The notes: generated by a model not told the origin, from the sequence alone. A stretch of 64,000 bases of DNA from Syngnathus acus (GCF_901709675.1 NC_051106.1:7698001-7762000); one strand, 5' to 3'; shown: positions 46,420 to 58,612, numbered from the stretch's first letter. Numbers and translations are program-made.

Positions 46420-47019
46420 GCAGTGAAGTCGTCCATGATTTTTTATTTTTATTTTTGGATGTTTTGACCAGACCAGTGATAGAAGTTTACCTTACAAATT
46501 TCAAGGATAACGTGCACAACGTTCCTGATGTTGAAAGTTGTTTTGTCTGCTGAAATCTGGACACTCTTTTGTTTTATTTTGAACACAGAACCAAAAAAGG
46601 TGATGTTTAAAAGAATGGCTTTTTTGTTTTGTAGTAGAAACGTATGTTTGGAGTGTGGATTTTTTTTTTTTTTTTTTAAACAATACACAAAGTAATTTTG
46701 TCCACTTTGTTTGCAGTAGGTTTGAATGCATCTGCTAATGTTCAGTTCATCTTCTGTCATAATACCTGTCCATGTTATTCTTAGTATGACAGCCATTGTA
46801 GTCTTTCTTTTTTTTCATTATAAAGACTCAATTCGTAGAGCAAGTTCTTAATGAGGATGTTAGACATGGTAAGCTTTCATTACGTTTTCTCAATGTTCAG
46901 AAATAGAAGTACCCACCACAGTATATAAATGGCTTGTGTCCCTTCTGCAGTTTGTCATATTACACGGTATACAGGAGGTAGAATTTGTATGCGTCATACG
47001 TTTGTCATGTGGATTTTCA

Positions 47020-47025
47020 AATAAA
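47020..47025 (+). terminator. tra2b: tra2b poly(A) signal
   Basis: AATAAA lies 600 bp past the tra2b stop codon, at the end of an A/T-rich 3' UTR, and is followed by GT-rich sequence. It lies about 235 bp before the first ola1 promoter element. Confidence 0.55.
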
Positions 47026-47260
47026 AGCTGAAACCATTGTCAGCAGTTTTGTGTTTTTATTTGCATGTTTTTTCAAAATGATGCCTTGACAGTACAGTCA
47101 TGCAAATGATCTTCCCCAAGTGCATGGATGAGGCCAGTTAAAGAAAATTTAAATGCAAAGATCCCAACCCTGTGAATTATTTGTGAAGATAAGATTGTGT
47201 TATTAAAATGGGGTCGGAGCGTCGCGCAGCTCTGACGTAGCCGCACCACTCTGGCACCAA

Positions 47261-47580
47261 CCAATCGAGGCGTTCGCCTGTCAAGACAATTCATTTTTGC
47301 ATAATGTAAATTTAAAATGTGTGTTTATGCAGTCAAGAGAAAATGGGATGGTGAAAGTGCTTCTACGCCAGTGTTTTTATACTTCGGTATTTTATTTTTA
47401 CTCCGGGATGAAAATGTTACACGTCGCTGTGACGTATGCTGTCACACTGACCAATCGGAAGACTTGCTTGCCAAAACACTTCCGCTCAGCTCTCGCTGCA
47501 GCCCGTGCTGTCTTTCCCAGCCGAGTGGTCCGTGTGAGCGGCAATCGCTGAAGTGTACGGCACGTAGAAAACGAAATAAA
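47261..47580 (+). promoter_or_regulatory. ola1: ola1 promoter and probable leader exon
   Basis: CCAAT boxes occur at 47261-47265 and 47451-47455 in CpG-bearing sequence. A likely non-coding first exon ends at about 47580 before GTACAC. The next exon starts directly with the ATG at 47867. Confidence 0.45.
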
Positions 47581-47866
47581 GGTACACATGAAAATCGTTT
47601 TCACACTAAAACTCAAAACCTGAGGTCTAAGTTAAGTGTCTCCGTGGAGAGTCGGTCAGCGACTTCCTCGGACATATTCAGGTGTGGTTCATATTAGCCG
47701 CCTGCTAACCCTAGCATAAATCGGGTTTGAATGAAGCTCCACGTTTTTACCTCCAGCTAGCCTAAAGCTACAGAGCCTACAAAGTGTCTGTAGGAGCTCT
47801 AAAAGTAGTGATATTCCTCAGGAGAATGTATCGTGGCCGAATGGTAACTTGACGCCACTCTTGCAG

Positions 47867-50257
47867 ATGGCTCCAAAGAAGGGAGACGCACCTAAGCCGC
47901 CCCCGTTGATTGGACGCTTCGGGACGTCGCTTAAAATCGGAATTGTGGGACTGCCAAACGTCGGGTTGGTACAATTTGATACACGATGCTTTTTTTTTTT
48001 TAAGACAGATTTTGAGATGAAGTCTTTGCAGGAAATCCACGTTTTTCAACGTGTTGACCAAGAGCCAAGCAGCAGCGGAGAACTTCCCCTTCTGCACTAT
48101 CGACCCCAACGAGAGCAGAGTGCCAGTACCCGATGAACGCTTCGAGTTTCTCTGCCAATATCATAAACCAGCCAGGTGTGACGATGTGATTTTATACAGA
48201 AAGGATAGTGACTGAGCTGAGTGAAGTAGTTAGGTTCTAGTGAGTAAGTGAAGTTTTGACCGTACACCACCTGTGACACGCTTCTGCCATCGCCTCCCCA
48301 GTAAGGTTCCTGCTTTTCTCAATGTGGTGGACATCGCCGGCCTGGTGAAGGGCGCACACTCGGGACAAGGGTTGGGGAACGCTTTCCTCTCTCACATTAG
48401 CGCCTGTGATGCCATCTTCCACATGACACGTGAGTTACTTGTCTGCTTGTGTGTGTGTCTCAGTGTGTCAGTGCCTGAGCCAAGAACTTGAGTGAAGCGC
48501 ACAGGTGCAGCCCAGAGTGCTGAACCCAAACAAGTCCCAGAGCCATAATGTTCTTATTATTGCTAAGTATTAGATAGAAACCAGATGAATATAAGAGAAA
48601 TGGCTGACTGATCTAAATTATCACTAAAAGAAGTTTTTCACCCGGATTTAAAAGCATTCGCACTCGGGTTAACTTCACCGTTTCTCTAGGTGCCTTTGAC
48701 GATGAGGACATCGTCCACGTGGAGGGCAACGTGGACCCGGTGCGAGACATGGAGATCATCCACGAGGAGCTGCGGCTCAAAGATGAGGAGATGATCGCGC
48801 CCATTCTGGACAAGCTGGAGAAGACGGCTGTCCGAGGCAACGATAAGAAGCTTAAACCCGAATACGTATGACTTGTGTTGTCATCGGCCTTCCGGATGGA
48901 AGCGAGGTAACGGATGAGCGCCTCCTCTTTATTCAGGACATCATGGTGAAGGTGAAGAACTGGGTGATGGATGAGAAGAAACACGTGCGATTCTGCCGAG
49001 ACTGGAATGACAAAGAGGTCCGGCGCTTAACCTCATTTAGTGGCTCTGCGTTCTTGTGTGGGGGGGTGGCGGCGCTCTCCTGAGTGGAAATGTGCTCATG
49101 TTGCAGATTGAGGTTTTGAACAAGTACTTGTTCCTCACATCCAAACCCATGATCTACCTGGTCAACCTCTCCGAGAAGGATTACATCCGCAAAAAGAACA
49201 AGTGGTATGTGTCTCGTATTTTTGTGTGTCTGTTTTTTTGTTTGTTTGCGCATGGATCGTTTTTGTCATTTTTTTTGGGTTTGTTTTGGTTCAGGTGTGT
49301 GTTGTCATGTTGAAAGTAGCATCTATTCTCTTCTCTGAGGTTGGCGAAAATCAAGGAGTGGGTGGATGTTCACGACCCGGGCTCCATGGTGATCCCCCTC
49401 AGTGGAGCGTTGGAGTCCAAACTATTTGACATGGAGCCAGAGGACCAGACAAAATACTGCGAGGAGCAAAAGACGCAGAGGTGGTCCAAACTGTAGTGAA
49501 AATGTCCTTAGTTTTGTCTGTCAATTTTATACATGAGCTTTCTAAAAACAATTTTGCTAAAATGAAAAATCCCCAAACTATTCTAACCTTGGTCATGACA
49601 CATAATGTCGTTGTCGTGGTCTCCTTCTAGTGTCCTGACCAAAATAATTAAGACAGGCTACGCGGCACTACAGCTGGAGTACTTCTTCACTGCGGGACCG
49701 GACGAGGTGCGAGCGTGGACTGTCCGGGTAAGTGTGTTCTTCAGCGTTGTCACCACAAAGGAGTGAAACGATTCATTCTGATCCTTGGAGACAATTTACC
49801 TGGAAAACCAGTTTTGTTTTTTTATTCCCAGGGTGAAGTCGGTTCAGGTTATTATGAAAATTAAGGTCACTTTTTTTTATCATTGCACCCCAACAGAAAG
49901 GCAGCAAAGCTCCACAGGCGGCCGGAAAGATCCACACGGACTTCGAGAAGGGCTTCATCATGGCCGAGGTGATGAAATATACCGACTTCAAAGAGGAGGG
50001 TACCGAAAATGCAGTCAAGGTACGGCATATCTGGAGTCACAAAGTGTCAATCATCAGAGAGGAAATTTTTGCAGTTTCTCAGGTCCACAAGAAGTTATTT
50101 AATAAAAATACGTCATTTTTATCTTGTATATTGCATTTTCATCTGCCCAATTTAGGCTGCAGGCAAATACAGACAACAGGGTCGAAACTACGTGGTGGAG
50201 GACGGTGACATCATCTTCTTTAAGTTCAACACACCCAATGCACCCAAGAAGAAATAG
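47867..50257 (+). CDS. ola1: Obg-like ATPase 1
   Basis: OLA1 is a cytosolic TRAFAC P-loop protein of the OBG/YchF family that hydrolyses ATP in preference to GTP and acts in translation, stress response and centrosome control. Ten exons join to 395 residues (human 396): 47867-47964, 48032-48175, 48302-48429, 48690-48865, 48937-49017, 49107-49204, 49340-49480, 49631-49727, 49897-50019, 50156-50257. The P-loop GLPNVGKST spans the first intron. G3 is [16 protein letters not shown]. The G4 position reads NLSE, not NKxD, which explains the ATP preference. A coiled-coil insert and a C-terminal TGS domain ([19 protein letters not shown], then GDIIFFKFN) follow. The ATG directly follows the TTGCAG acceptor. 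No defects seen. The neighbour sp3 is the same as in human. Confidence 0.97.
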
Positions 50258-50389
50258 GAATGTCAATAATCATTTTAAAGAAGAGAATGCCATCCACACT
50301 TTTTATTTGACCATACACAGAATGCCTTCGATCCGCTACGCAATCATGTGGACTGTCAATGTTGCCCCAAAAATCTCAGCCTGGTCATC

Positions 50390-50395
50390 AATAAA
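50390..50395 (+). terminator. ola1: ola1 poly(A) signal
   Basis: AATAAA lies 133 bp after the ola1 stop codon, giving a short 3' UTR. Another AATAAA lies near 50502. Confidence 0.6.
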
Positions 50396-50879
50396 ATGTG
50401 ACAAAACCCACTCATGATTTTATATATTTTTGACGTTTCTAACTTTGTGGAGATTTTTTTGCAGGTCAATCCCAGGGAACTACAGCAAGGGTTTTATTGA
50501 ACAATAAAACATGACAACACAATGAATAACTGTTTTTTTTTTAAAATATATATATATATGTACTAGAACTTTGAGCAGCTGAGTGTGTGTCCAGTCAATT
50601 AATAATAATCGTGCTGTTCTCATTTTCATCACTATTCCTTCGGCTCGTGGCGTTTGCGATCAAAAAATGATCAATTGGATGGGGTATTGGTCAGAAAATG
50701 TCATTTAATTCTGCTAGTTGTTTTTTGAAAGGTGATCATAATAATATACACGCATATAATACACGTTTTTAAAATATAGTTAAAAGTTAAAAACTTGGCA
50801 AAAGTTCCCGTGCTTTCTTTCTCCAACTCAACCAAACAGGAAACACACGTACTTTAAAAACGATTGACATTCAGGTCAG

Positions 50880-50991
50880 CCAATCAGGCTACGAACTACT
50901 GGCACCTTCAGCCAATGGCTGCAAAGAAGAAAGGTGGGACGTCCTGTAATGCGATGCAAATTGCATAGGCGACCTCGCTAAGTCCCGCCCC
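50880..50991 (+). promoter_or_regulatory. sp3: sp3 promoter elements
   Basis: Two CCAAT boxes (50880-50884, 50912-50916), an octamer ATGCAAAT (50954-50961) and a GC box CCCGCCCC (50984-50991) lie 500-600 bp upstream of the sp3 start codon. The GC box would allow Sp-family self-regulation. Matches only. Confidence 0.5.
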
Positions 50992-51484
50992 TTTGTGTTT
51001 CCCGCACCGTCAATCAAAATAGAAAAAAAAAATCGCCCCTTATTCACCGATCAACCCAACTAGCTCGTCTATGATAAAATGATCATGTTTGGAGTTTAGC
51101 AGCTTTTAATTACATCCCCACTCGGGATGTAAACTATAAAAACAGTTAGCGCATCGACGTGCTACCCGGGCGGTGAGTTTTATTGACGGAAGCTACGTCT
51201 CTTTTAAACCTTTTTATTTTTTTTGCTCGGCGGCTAACTAGCTCGGCTATGGTGAGCTAGCAGCCGAGCTAGCAGGCTAGCGACGGAGTTGTAAACAGCC
51301 GCTCTCCTTGTCCCGGTGGCCCGTCGCGTCCCTGCAAAGTTGACGGGAATTTCGGCTTGGTGGGGAGAGGGGAAAGTTTTTTTAGCGGGGGTAGGACCGA
51401 GCAAGAGTAGCGAGGGGGGGGATGCTTTGCGGGGCTTTCAAGGCCCGACGGGAGTTGAAGATTACCGAGTGAAACAAGGGAGAA

Positions 51485-54400
51485 ATGGCGTCCGCGGACG
51501 TGGACAGCAGTCAAAGCGACTTTCTTCAGGAACCGCAGGTAAACTCGCCACATTAGGTCCCCCTTGTTTTCCTTCCTCTCGAGTGGTTTTCGGCGTTGTG
51601 TTTAGCGAGCGTGGAAGTTCACACGTTTTGAAATTTTGATGCCATTGGGGGGTGGGGAAGGGTGGAGGAGGGTGAAACGCCGTAGTACACTTCCTGTGTT
51701 CCCCCCACTCTCTACAGCGGCCACCCACTTCTTAAGCCCGTTAAAACCCGCCCATAGTGGGGAGGACGTTGCGAGACCGTCGCTCCGTACGGGGACAGTC
51801 GCTCGGTGCGCTCTCCGCGACGCAAAGGGCGGGTGTAGGCGCGCCACCGACGGCGTAATGTCGCTCCGCTTCGGCGTCCATAATCAAAAACAGTAGCGTT
51901 CATTTCTCGCCCATCCCCCACTCGCCTGCTAGCCTCCATGATGTGAGCTAGCGGCGCTATTGCATATTTGTCCCCTTGAAAACTCTTGCAATGCTGTCAT
52001 CCTCTCCTATTTGTGGTCAGTTTGACCCATTTCTTTAGGGCAGCATGGTGCACTGGTGGTTTGCACGCGTGCCTCTCAGCTCAGTGGGTTCGAATCTCTC
52101 CTGGCCAGCTAGCTACCAGCAGGCCTTCGTACGTATGTGTTTGTACAATGTCAAAGAAAGATGAACTGATATGCACGAGACCAGCAATATCAGACAGATC
52201 TTTCAAAAACAATTCCAGTGATCTTATTTCCCCAAATACTCATAAAAACGTTAAAGTAAATGCTATGTAATGACTCCTTTAAATGGCATCATTTTCTGGA
52301 CAATGTCTTCATGCAAAGAGAATAGGGCTCGAGTTTTGAAGTGTGAACAAAGGGTTCAGGGTTTCTGTAGATCCCTAAACATCCTTAAAGCATTGAGACC
52401 ACTTTTTGTAGTTCTTTATTGAGTGACATTGCACAATCGCAAAAGGAAACAAAGCAGTGACGTGCTATTAGTTGGAAGTGAAACATGGTATGTGACTTAT
52501 TTGTTAGGCCACTAGTGCGACACAGTGAACCAGATTGTGCTTGCTGTGTTCTCACTGTGCTTGTGTGTGTTTTCTCCTGCCGCTCTGGCTTCTCGACACA
52601 TTCCCAGAACATGCATGTTGCTTCACTTCTTTTGTAAAAGAAGACCAGCATACAATGGAAAAATATATTGAGATGGACGGGCCTTTATACACCAACTCGA
52701 ATGTGTGTGTGATTCGAAATGTGATGATCTGCTTACCGCTTGCTAATCTGCTAAAGCTTAATGGGCGCATTTTCCACCTCCGCAGACGACGACAGACATG
52801 TCTGCCATTCAGCTGTCGGGATCAGACCGCTGGGAGGTGTTAACGCCCGTCTCGTCCGCAAAGGATGATCCCAACGGCGGGATGGCTACATCCAACGGGC
52901 AGTACGTGCTTCCCCTCGGGAGTCTCCCGAGCCAGCCTATCTATGTCACTGCGCCGGGGGGCGAGGCGGCGGCCAATGGCGTGTCGGGCATTCAATATCA
53001 AGTGAGATGAAGTTGTCACCTGAGTCGTTGATCTAATAATTCAATTGTATGATTTTGCTTTTCCGATTGATTGTGGGTTCATGGTTTGTGATAATGATTC
53101 AAACCATTGTTATCGATCAGTGATTGTCAAAGTGTGGCCGAGGCTGATGATGGGAAAATGTACATTTCAGGTCATCCCCCAGATCCAAAATGCGGACGGG
53201 ACGCTGACGAGCTTCCAGACGCAAGGCTTGGATGACGGCACGGGGCAAATCCAGCTCCTCCAAGACGGCAGCCAAGGTGGCATCGGAATCGGCTGCGCGG
53301 CAGCGACCACCACGGACCTCCTGACACAGGCGGGGCAAGCGCAGTCCATCCAGGGTCTTCCGCTGGCCGGGGGCTCGGCGTACCCAGTGGGGCTGCCCGG
53401 CAACATCACCTTCGTGCCCATCAACAGCGTGGACCTGGAGTCGCTGGGCCTGACGGCGGCGCAGACGGTGCCCATCGCCACGGGCGTGACGGCGGAGGGC
53501 CAGCTGATCATGAGCGGACAGACCCTGGAGAACCCCGGGCAGGACGGCAAACTGACGGGCGACGGACACCAGCAGCTCTACGCGTCCGCCTCGGATGCCC
53601 CCTCGCAGCTCCCCGCCACCATCGACGGGACGGGCGTGCTGACCCAGGCCACGGCTGTGTCCGCTGGCGTGTCGGACCATACGTCCACTTCGGAGAACTT
53701 TAATTCCCACCTGCAGCAGATCCAGGTCAGCGTGCAGATATTTTTGTTTGAATGCTCTTATTTTTGTCTTATGTTAGAACTAATTTTGACAGCCCAATCA
53801 TTCCACCTTCCTCCCGAACGCAGCCTAAGCTTCTTCATCTTCTTTCCTCTGACCGGTGTTGCTCAGGTGTCGTCCTCCAGCGCCGCCACTCTCTCGCAGC
53901 CCATCCTCCAACTGTCGGGCGACGGTCAGGCCCAGGTGACCGGGGGCCAGGACCTGAACGCGGCGGCCAATCAGACACTTCAGAGCGTCCAGCTGGTCAA
54001 CCCGGGGACCTTCCTCATCCAGGCCCAGACGGTCAGCCCCACCGGGCAGATCCAGTGGCAGACCTTCCAGGTGGGGTGGGGTGGGGTGGTCCGGCGTGAC
54101 GGGGACGTCAAGACAAAGTTGTTGGGAGAAGAGATGGAGGCGTGTGTTGTTGTTTTTAGGTGCAGGGTGTTCAGTCGCTTCAGGGGCTCCAGCTGCCGCA
54201 GGGGCAGGGCCAGGCGCAGCAGCTGACCTTGGCCCCCGTGCAGACGCTCCCGCTGGGCCAGGCGGGCCAGGTCAGCTTGCCCAACCTCCAGACGGTGACC
54301 GTCAACTCGCTGACGCAAAGCGGCGTTCAGTTCCCGCAGCAGGGCGACGACACCAACAGCCCGGCTGGTACGACGCGTGCCCTGTTACTTTTGCGTTTTC

Positions 54401-55432
54401 AAATACGAAGTCCGAATGTTTGTTTGAAAAACATGGCGTAAGGCTTGGCGTTTGAGTTTGCACGTCGTTCTGGCTTGCCTTCTCCCTCAGTGCGCGTCTC
54501 CCCCCTTTGTGTCGAGGCAGGCATCCAAATCAAGGAGGAGCCCGACTCCGAGGATTGGCACCTGAGCGGCGACTCCACGCTCAACCCCAGCGACCTGAAC
54601 AACCTGCGCGTGCAGATGACCATCGACGACGACGCGGATGCCGCCAGCGGCGAGGGCAAGCGTCTGCGGCGGGTGGCCTGCACCTGCCCCAACTGTAAAG
54701 AGTCGGGAGGAAGGTGAGCGACAGCGCTATCGTCTGAAACGACACACATTGGATGGTGTCGCTTCAGCAACACCGCAGTTCGGCGTGCCCGAGTTGTGTT
54801 TTTCTGGGGTAGGATTTGTGACTTGAGGTGGAATGTCATTTAAACGTGTCTCACTCACGCAGAGGCTCCGGGCTCGGCAAGAAGAAGCTGCACATCTGCC
54901 ACATCGTGGGCTGCAGCAAAGTGTACGGCAAGACGTCGCACTTGCGCGCCCACCTGCGTTGGCACAGCGGCGAGCGGCCCTTCGTGTGCAACTGGATGTA
55001 CTGCGGCAAAAGGTTCACCAGGAGTGACGAGCTGCAAAGACACAGAAGGACGCACACAGGTAACGGAGCTTTTTCTTTTTTTTGCAGCTTGCAAGTTGTT
55101 GCTATTCATTGTACCACCACAACTGTACATTTAAATCCAACTAAGCTAATATTGCCAACTGCATGTCTGTCCCAGGCGAGAAGAAGTTTGTGTGCGGCGA
55201 GTGCTCCAAGCGGTTCATGCGCAGCGACCACCTGGCCAAGCACATAAAGACTCACCAGAATAAGAAAGGCGGCGCGCCCGCCTCGTCGTCATCGCCCTTG
55301 CCCGCGGACACCCTCATCACAGCCGACGGCACCACGCTCATCCTGCAGTCGACCGGCGCCCACAACCTGGTGGCCAATCAGGAGATCCCGCTGCAGTTGG
55401 TCACGGTGGCGCCCGGCGAGGTGTTGGAATGA
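51485..55432 (+). CDS. sp3: Sp3 zinc-finger transcription factor
   Basis: Sp3 binds GC/GT boxes and activates or represses depending on SUMOylation. Eight exons join to 627 residues: 51485-51538, 52786-53001, 53171-53725, 53867-54070, 54160-54367, 54521-54713, 54863-55059, 55176-55432. The Gln/Thr-rich activation domains contain [15 protein letters not shown] and [12 protein letters not shown], which match Sp3. The SUMO site [10 protein letters not shown] and the Buttonhead box [10 protein letters not shown] are present. Three C2H2 fingers follow: [38 protein letters not shown] and [17 protein letters not shown]. The end EIPLQLVTV...VLE is typical of Sp3. An in-frame TGA at 51470-51472 shows that translation starts at 51485, so the longer human N-terminus is absent. 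Fish may have two sp3 copies; which one this is cannot be said. Confidence 0.93.
51539..52785 (+). other. sp3: sp3 intron 1 with CpG-rich start
   Basis: This 1.25-kb intron starts GTAAAC and ends CCGCAG. Its first 400 bp are CpG-rich (for example 51760-51870) and probably extend the promoter island. The middle carries a truncated SINE head (52038-52118). I see no additional coding exon. Confidence 0.6.
52038..52118 (+). repeat. Truncated tRNA-derived SINE head
   Basis: GGGCAGCATGGTGCACTGG (A-box region) is followed by the B box GGTTCGAATC at 52087-52096. This is the 5' tRNA-like part of the common fish SINE whose core lies at 38037-38245; the core is missing here. Confidence 0.6.
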
Positions 55433-56850
55433 GGCCGAGACGGACAGGTGAGAGAGAGAGAACTGCTCTATCGCAAGGACAGCCTCTCCGATCTCCTCTC
55501 TGATTTGGGTTCTTTGGTTTTATTGTTTTTTTACATATGAATATAAATATATATGACAAATATATATATTTTAAGTAAGAGTTATTCAGACTTTGTTTTT
55601 GCAGTCTTTTTATAGGCCAGCGGAAGCATTCAAAATGGTTGCTATGTACACACACACACACACACACACTCACACACGTTCTACACAATGAAATGCCTTA
55701 TTTTGTATCATAGTCGTGTATAAAATGCTGGAGGTGCATGTGTGTGTTTTTTATTTTTTTGTTTATTGAATACAAAGATTCGCCGTGGAAAGATTCCCCG
55801 ACAAGTTTGGGAAGTGCGCTTACAGTACAGTTGATTTAGTCAGCAGCCATATTTCCCGACAAAACGTCCAATGCAGAAGTTCACTCGTTTTTTTTCCCTC
55901 ACCGTTAGAGTTTTTCGATCATCACAACGTCACAAGACCAAAGGTCGGTTCCTGAACGAGATGGGCACTTCCGCTCATCTCGGAAACGGTTTAGGTTGGC
56001 GCAGATCTTTGTAAAAACACAACAGCTCACTTGTTTTTCTCACCTTTCAATTATGCACTAAATTAAAAACGTTTTCCAGAGAGGGTTTTGTCATGATACC
56101 ACGTCATGCCGTTTGCTGGACAAGATCTGGTCGGCTAGGGCGTGGTTTTGTGAATGCTAGGCTAACACTAAGTGAGCTTCCAAAAATAGCTGACAAAATA
56201 TGCAGCTTCTTTGAGCGCCCAGAATTGAATGTTTCTCACAATGCTTTTGCTTTGTTTCTCTGAAAATTTGTCATCTGTTGTTTTTTTTGGCCTTTGTGTT
56301 TTTGAGCTTTTTTGTGTTTCATCAGTCCAATGAAAAACATGCATCTCCAAACTTTCATTTTAATATGGAAAACAGCCAAACTTTTCAGATGAAAGGAAAA
56401 AAATCATAAGGATGTGGAGTTGGATGGCTTTTTTTGTGCGTACAGTAACACTTGTGGTAAATTCACATTTGTTTGGTGAAAATTCGGCCAAACAGATGCA
56501 ACAAATCTTAGAGGCAAACATTCCAGTCCAGATATGAGGTGAGATTCAATTCTTGCAATAAAACATGTGTGGCCACGTGAACTTGAAAGTTAACAAAACA
56601 AAATCAAAACAATCATGTGAATTTTGTTGTATTATTGTTTCCTCCATGTATAATTCTCATGTTTGTCCGCATGTTTGTAGCACTCATTTAAGTGTATTAT
56701 CTTGTTTATAGAAGCCATCAATTAGTCGACACAATTTGTTTCAATATATCGAAACATTGTTTTAAAATGATTTTCTTTTTATTAAGAGTTGGTGTAAAAA
56801 TTGAATGTTACCTTGTTTTGTAAAACCTTTTTTCAAACGATCACAATAAA
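55433..56850 (+). other. sp3: sp3 3' UTR with poly(A) signal
   Basis: The A/T-rich stretch after the sp3 stop codon has no open gene and ends at AATAAA (56845-56850). It holds a CA repeat at 55648-55669 and T-rich tracts. A 1.4-kb 3' UTR is usual for Sp genes. Earlier cleavage, for example after the AATAAA near 56559, cannot be ruled out. Confidence 0.5.
55648..55669. repeat. (CA)n microsatellite
   Basis: A CA run of about 11 units lies in the presumed sp3 3' UTR, followed by an interrupted CA segment. Confidence 0.8.
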
Positions 56851-56952
56851 GTCTGAAACATTCTGTCACAGTGTCTGAGCATCTGTTAAAAAGTGGTAGA
56901 GTGGTTCCATCTGATTCTCTCTTTCTCTCTCTGATATAATACAATATATCAT

Positions 56953-57381
56953 AATATAGCCATGCTGCGGGGCAAAATATACAATATATCATATAATATA
57001 GCCATGCTGCGGGGCAAAAATACAGATCCACGTAACTCACAGAACCGAAACACTCCAATTTGAGGGTTAACACGGTTTATGAATTGCTCTGTCGCCCCCT
57101 CGTGGTAAAGGTTTGAAACATGCTTACACCATTAATATCAATATAAAATGAATATATACTAATATATATAAAACAAATATATTTTTAATAAAAGTGTAAT
57201 ATTTGAATATTACTGGTTAAATATATTACTATATAATAATATTAATTACTATAATGTATAAATATAAAATTCATTTTTAGAGCTTGACACCTGTGACCTT
57301 TGACCATATTTCCCTAATAAAGTGGCCTGTTATTAGGTACACTTGAAAATGGCGGTGTACCTAATGGAGTGTCCGTGTGAC
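56953..57381. repeat. Left inverted arm of a composite foldback repeat
   Basis: This arm contains GCCATGCTGCGGGGCAAAA twice (about 56959 and 57000), a short local duplication. It continues with CACTCCAATTTGAGGGTTAAC and CTGTCGCCCCCTCGTGGT, then, after an A/T-rich spacer, AGAGCTTGACACCTGTGACC and TTATTAGGTACACTTG. The outer half is repeated in reverse complement at 58462-58612. The inner half is the reverse complement of the end of the tandem units. The AGGTACAC/CCTAATAAAGTGGCC words resemble ends of fish Tc1-like transposons as I remember them. Confidence 0.75.
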
Positions 57382-57450
57382 GTCACAGATCAAACAGCCA
57401 ATCAGAAAGTGGGGGTGAGGGCGGGTGTGGCACTTTTCACTTAAACCAGG

Positions 57451-58405
57451 GGTGTCGGCCTCCAGTCCTCGAGGGGCCACGTTCCAATATGTTTTCCAAG
57501 TGACCCTCGTTAAGCGCACCTGCGTGAAAAGTTTTAGCTCCTTTCACGTTCTGCAGGAGCTAAAACTTTTCACGCAGGTGCGCTTAACGAGGGAATCACA
57601 CGGACACTCCATTAGGTACACTGCCATTTTCAAGTGTACCTAATAACAGGCCACTTTATTAGGGAAATATCATGGTCATAGGTCACAGGTGTCAAGCTCT
57701 AGTCCTCGGGGCCGCGTTCCAACATGTTTTCCAAGTGACCCTCGTTAAGCGCACCTGCGTGAAAAGTTTTAGCTCCTTTCACGTTCTGAAGGAGCTAAAA
57801 CTTTTCACGCAGGTGCACTTAACGAGGGAATCACACGGACACTCCATTAGGTACACCGCCATTTTCAAGTGTACCTAATAACAGGCCACTTTATTAGGGA
57901 ATATCATGGTCAACGGTCACAGGTGTCAAGCTCTAGTCCTCGGGGCCGCGTTCCAACATGTTTTCCAAGTTACCCTCGTTAAGTGCACCTGCGTGAAAAG
58001 TTTTAGCTACTTTCACGTTCTGAAGGAGCTAAAACTTTTCACGCAGGTGCGCTTAACGAGGGAATCTCACGGACAGTCCATTAGGTACACTGCCATTTTC
58101 AAGTGTACCTAATAACAGGCCACTTTATTAGGGAAATATCATGGTCAAAGGTCACAGGTGTCAAGCTCTAGTCCTCGGGGCCGCATTCCAACATGTTTTC
58201 CAAGTGACCCTCGTTAAGCGCACCTGCGTGAAAAGTTTTAGCTCCTTTCACGTTCTGCCGGAGCTAAAACTTTTCACGCAGGTGCACTTAACGAGGGAAC
58301 CACACGGACACTCCATTAGGTACATCGCCATTTTCAAGTGTACCTAATAACAGGCCACTTTATTAGGGAAATGTCATGGTCAAAGGTCACAGGTGTCAAG
58401 CTCTA
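57451..58405 (+). repeat. Tandem array of four 235-bp units, each with a 90-bp hairpin
   Basis: Units start at about 57451, 57688, 57923 and 58158, with a partial fifth at 58388. Each carries a 90-bp near-perfect palindrome: 57504-57593, 57739-57828, 57973-58062, 58208-58297. Each has 38-nt arms (left arm starts CCCTCGTTAAG, right arm ends CTTAACGAGGG) around a loop of about 14 nt containing TTTCACGTTCTG. Arms in copy 1 pair perfectly. Copies 2-4 differ at one G/A site in one or other arm; copy 3 has one further change (TAGCTAC). Each unit ends with the AGGTACA/CCTAATAACAGG block. Open frames of 68-72 codons in each copy are by-products. Confidence 0.93.
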
Positions 58406-58612
58406 GTCGTGACCTTTGACCATGATATTTCCCTAATAAAGTGGCCTGTTATTAGGTACACTTGATATTAATGGTTTAAGCATGTGTTTCAAACCTTTAC
58501 CACGAGGGGGCGACAGAGAAATTCATAAACCTTCGCTAACCCTCAAATTGGAGTGTTTCGGTTCAGTGACTTACGTGGATGTGAATTTCTGCCCCGCAGC
58601 ATGGCTATATTA
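58406..58612. repeat. Right inverted arm of the composite foldback repeat
   Basis: It begins with an inverted copy of the unit end (GTGACCTTTGACCATGATAT, then CCTAATAAAGTGGCC). It continues with the reverse complement of the left arm: AAACCTTTACCACGAGGGGG, CTCAAATTGGAGTGTTTCGG and CCCCGCAGCATGGCTATATT. With the left arm it would let the whole 1.65-kb block fold back on itself. Confidence 0.8.

Noticed and set aside
52535-52843. 102-codon plus frame overlapping sp3 exon 2
   Set aside because: It is in the wrong frame relative to the verified sp3 exon 2 and crosses its acceptor.
57425-58347. Four similar 68-72-codon frames in a row
   Set aside because: They arise because the same 235-bp repeat is translated four times. 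The sequence is palindromic, not coding, and has no family match.
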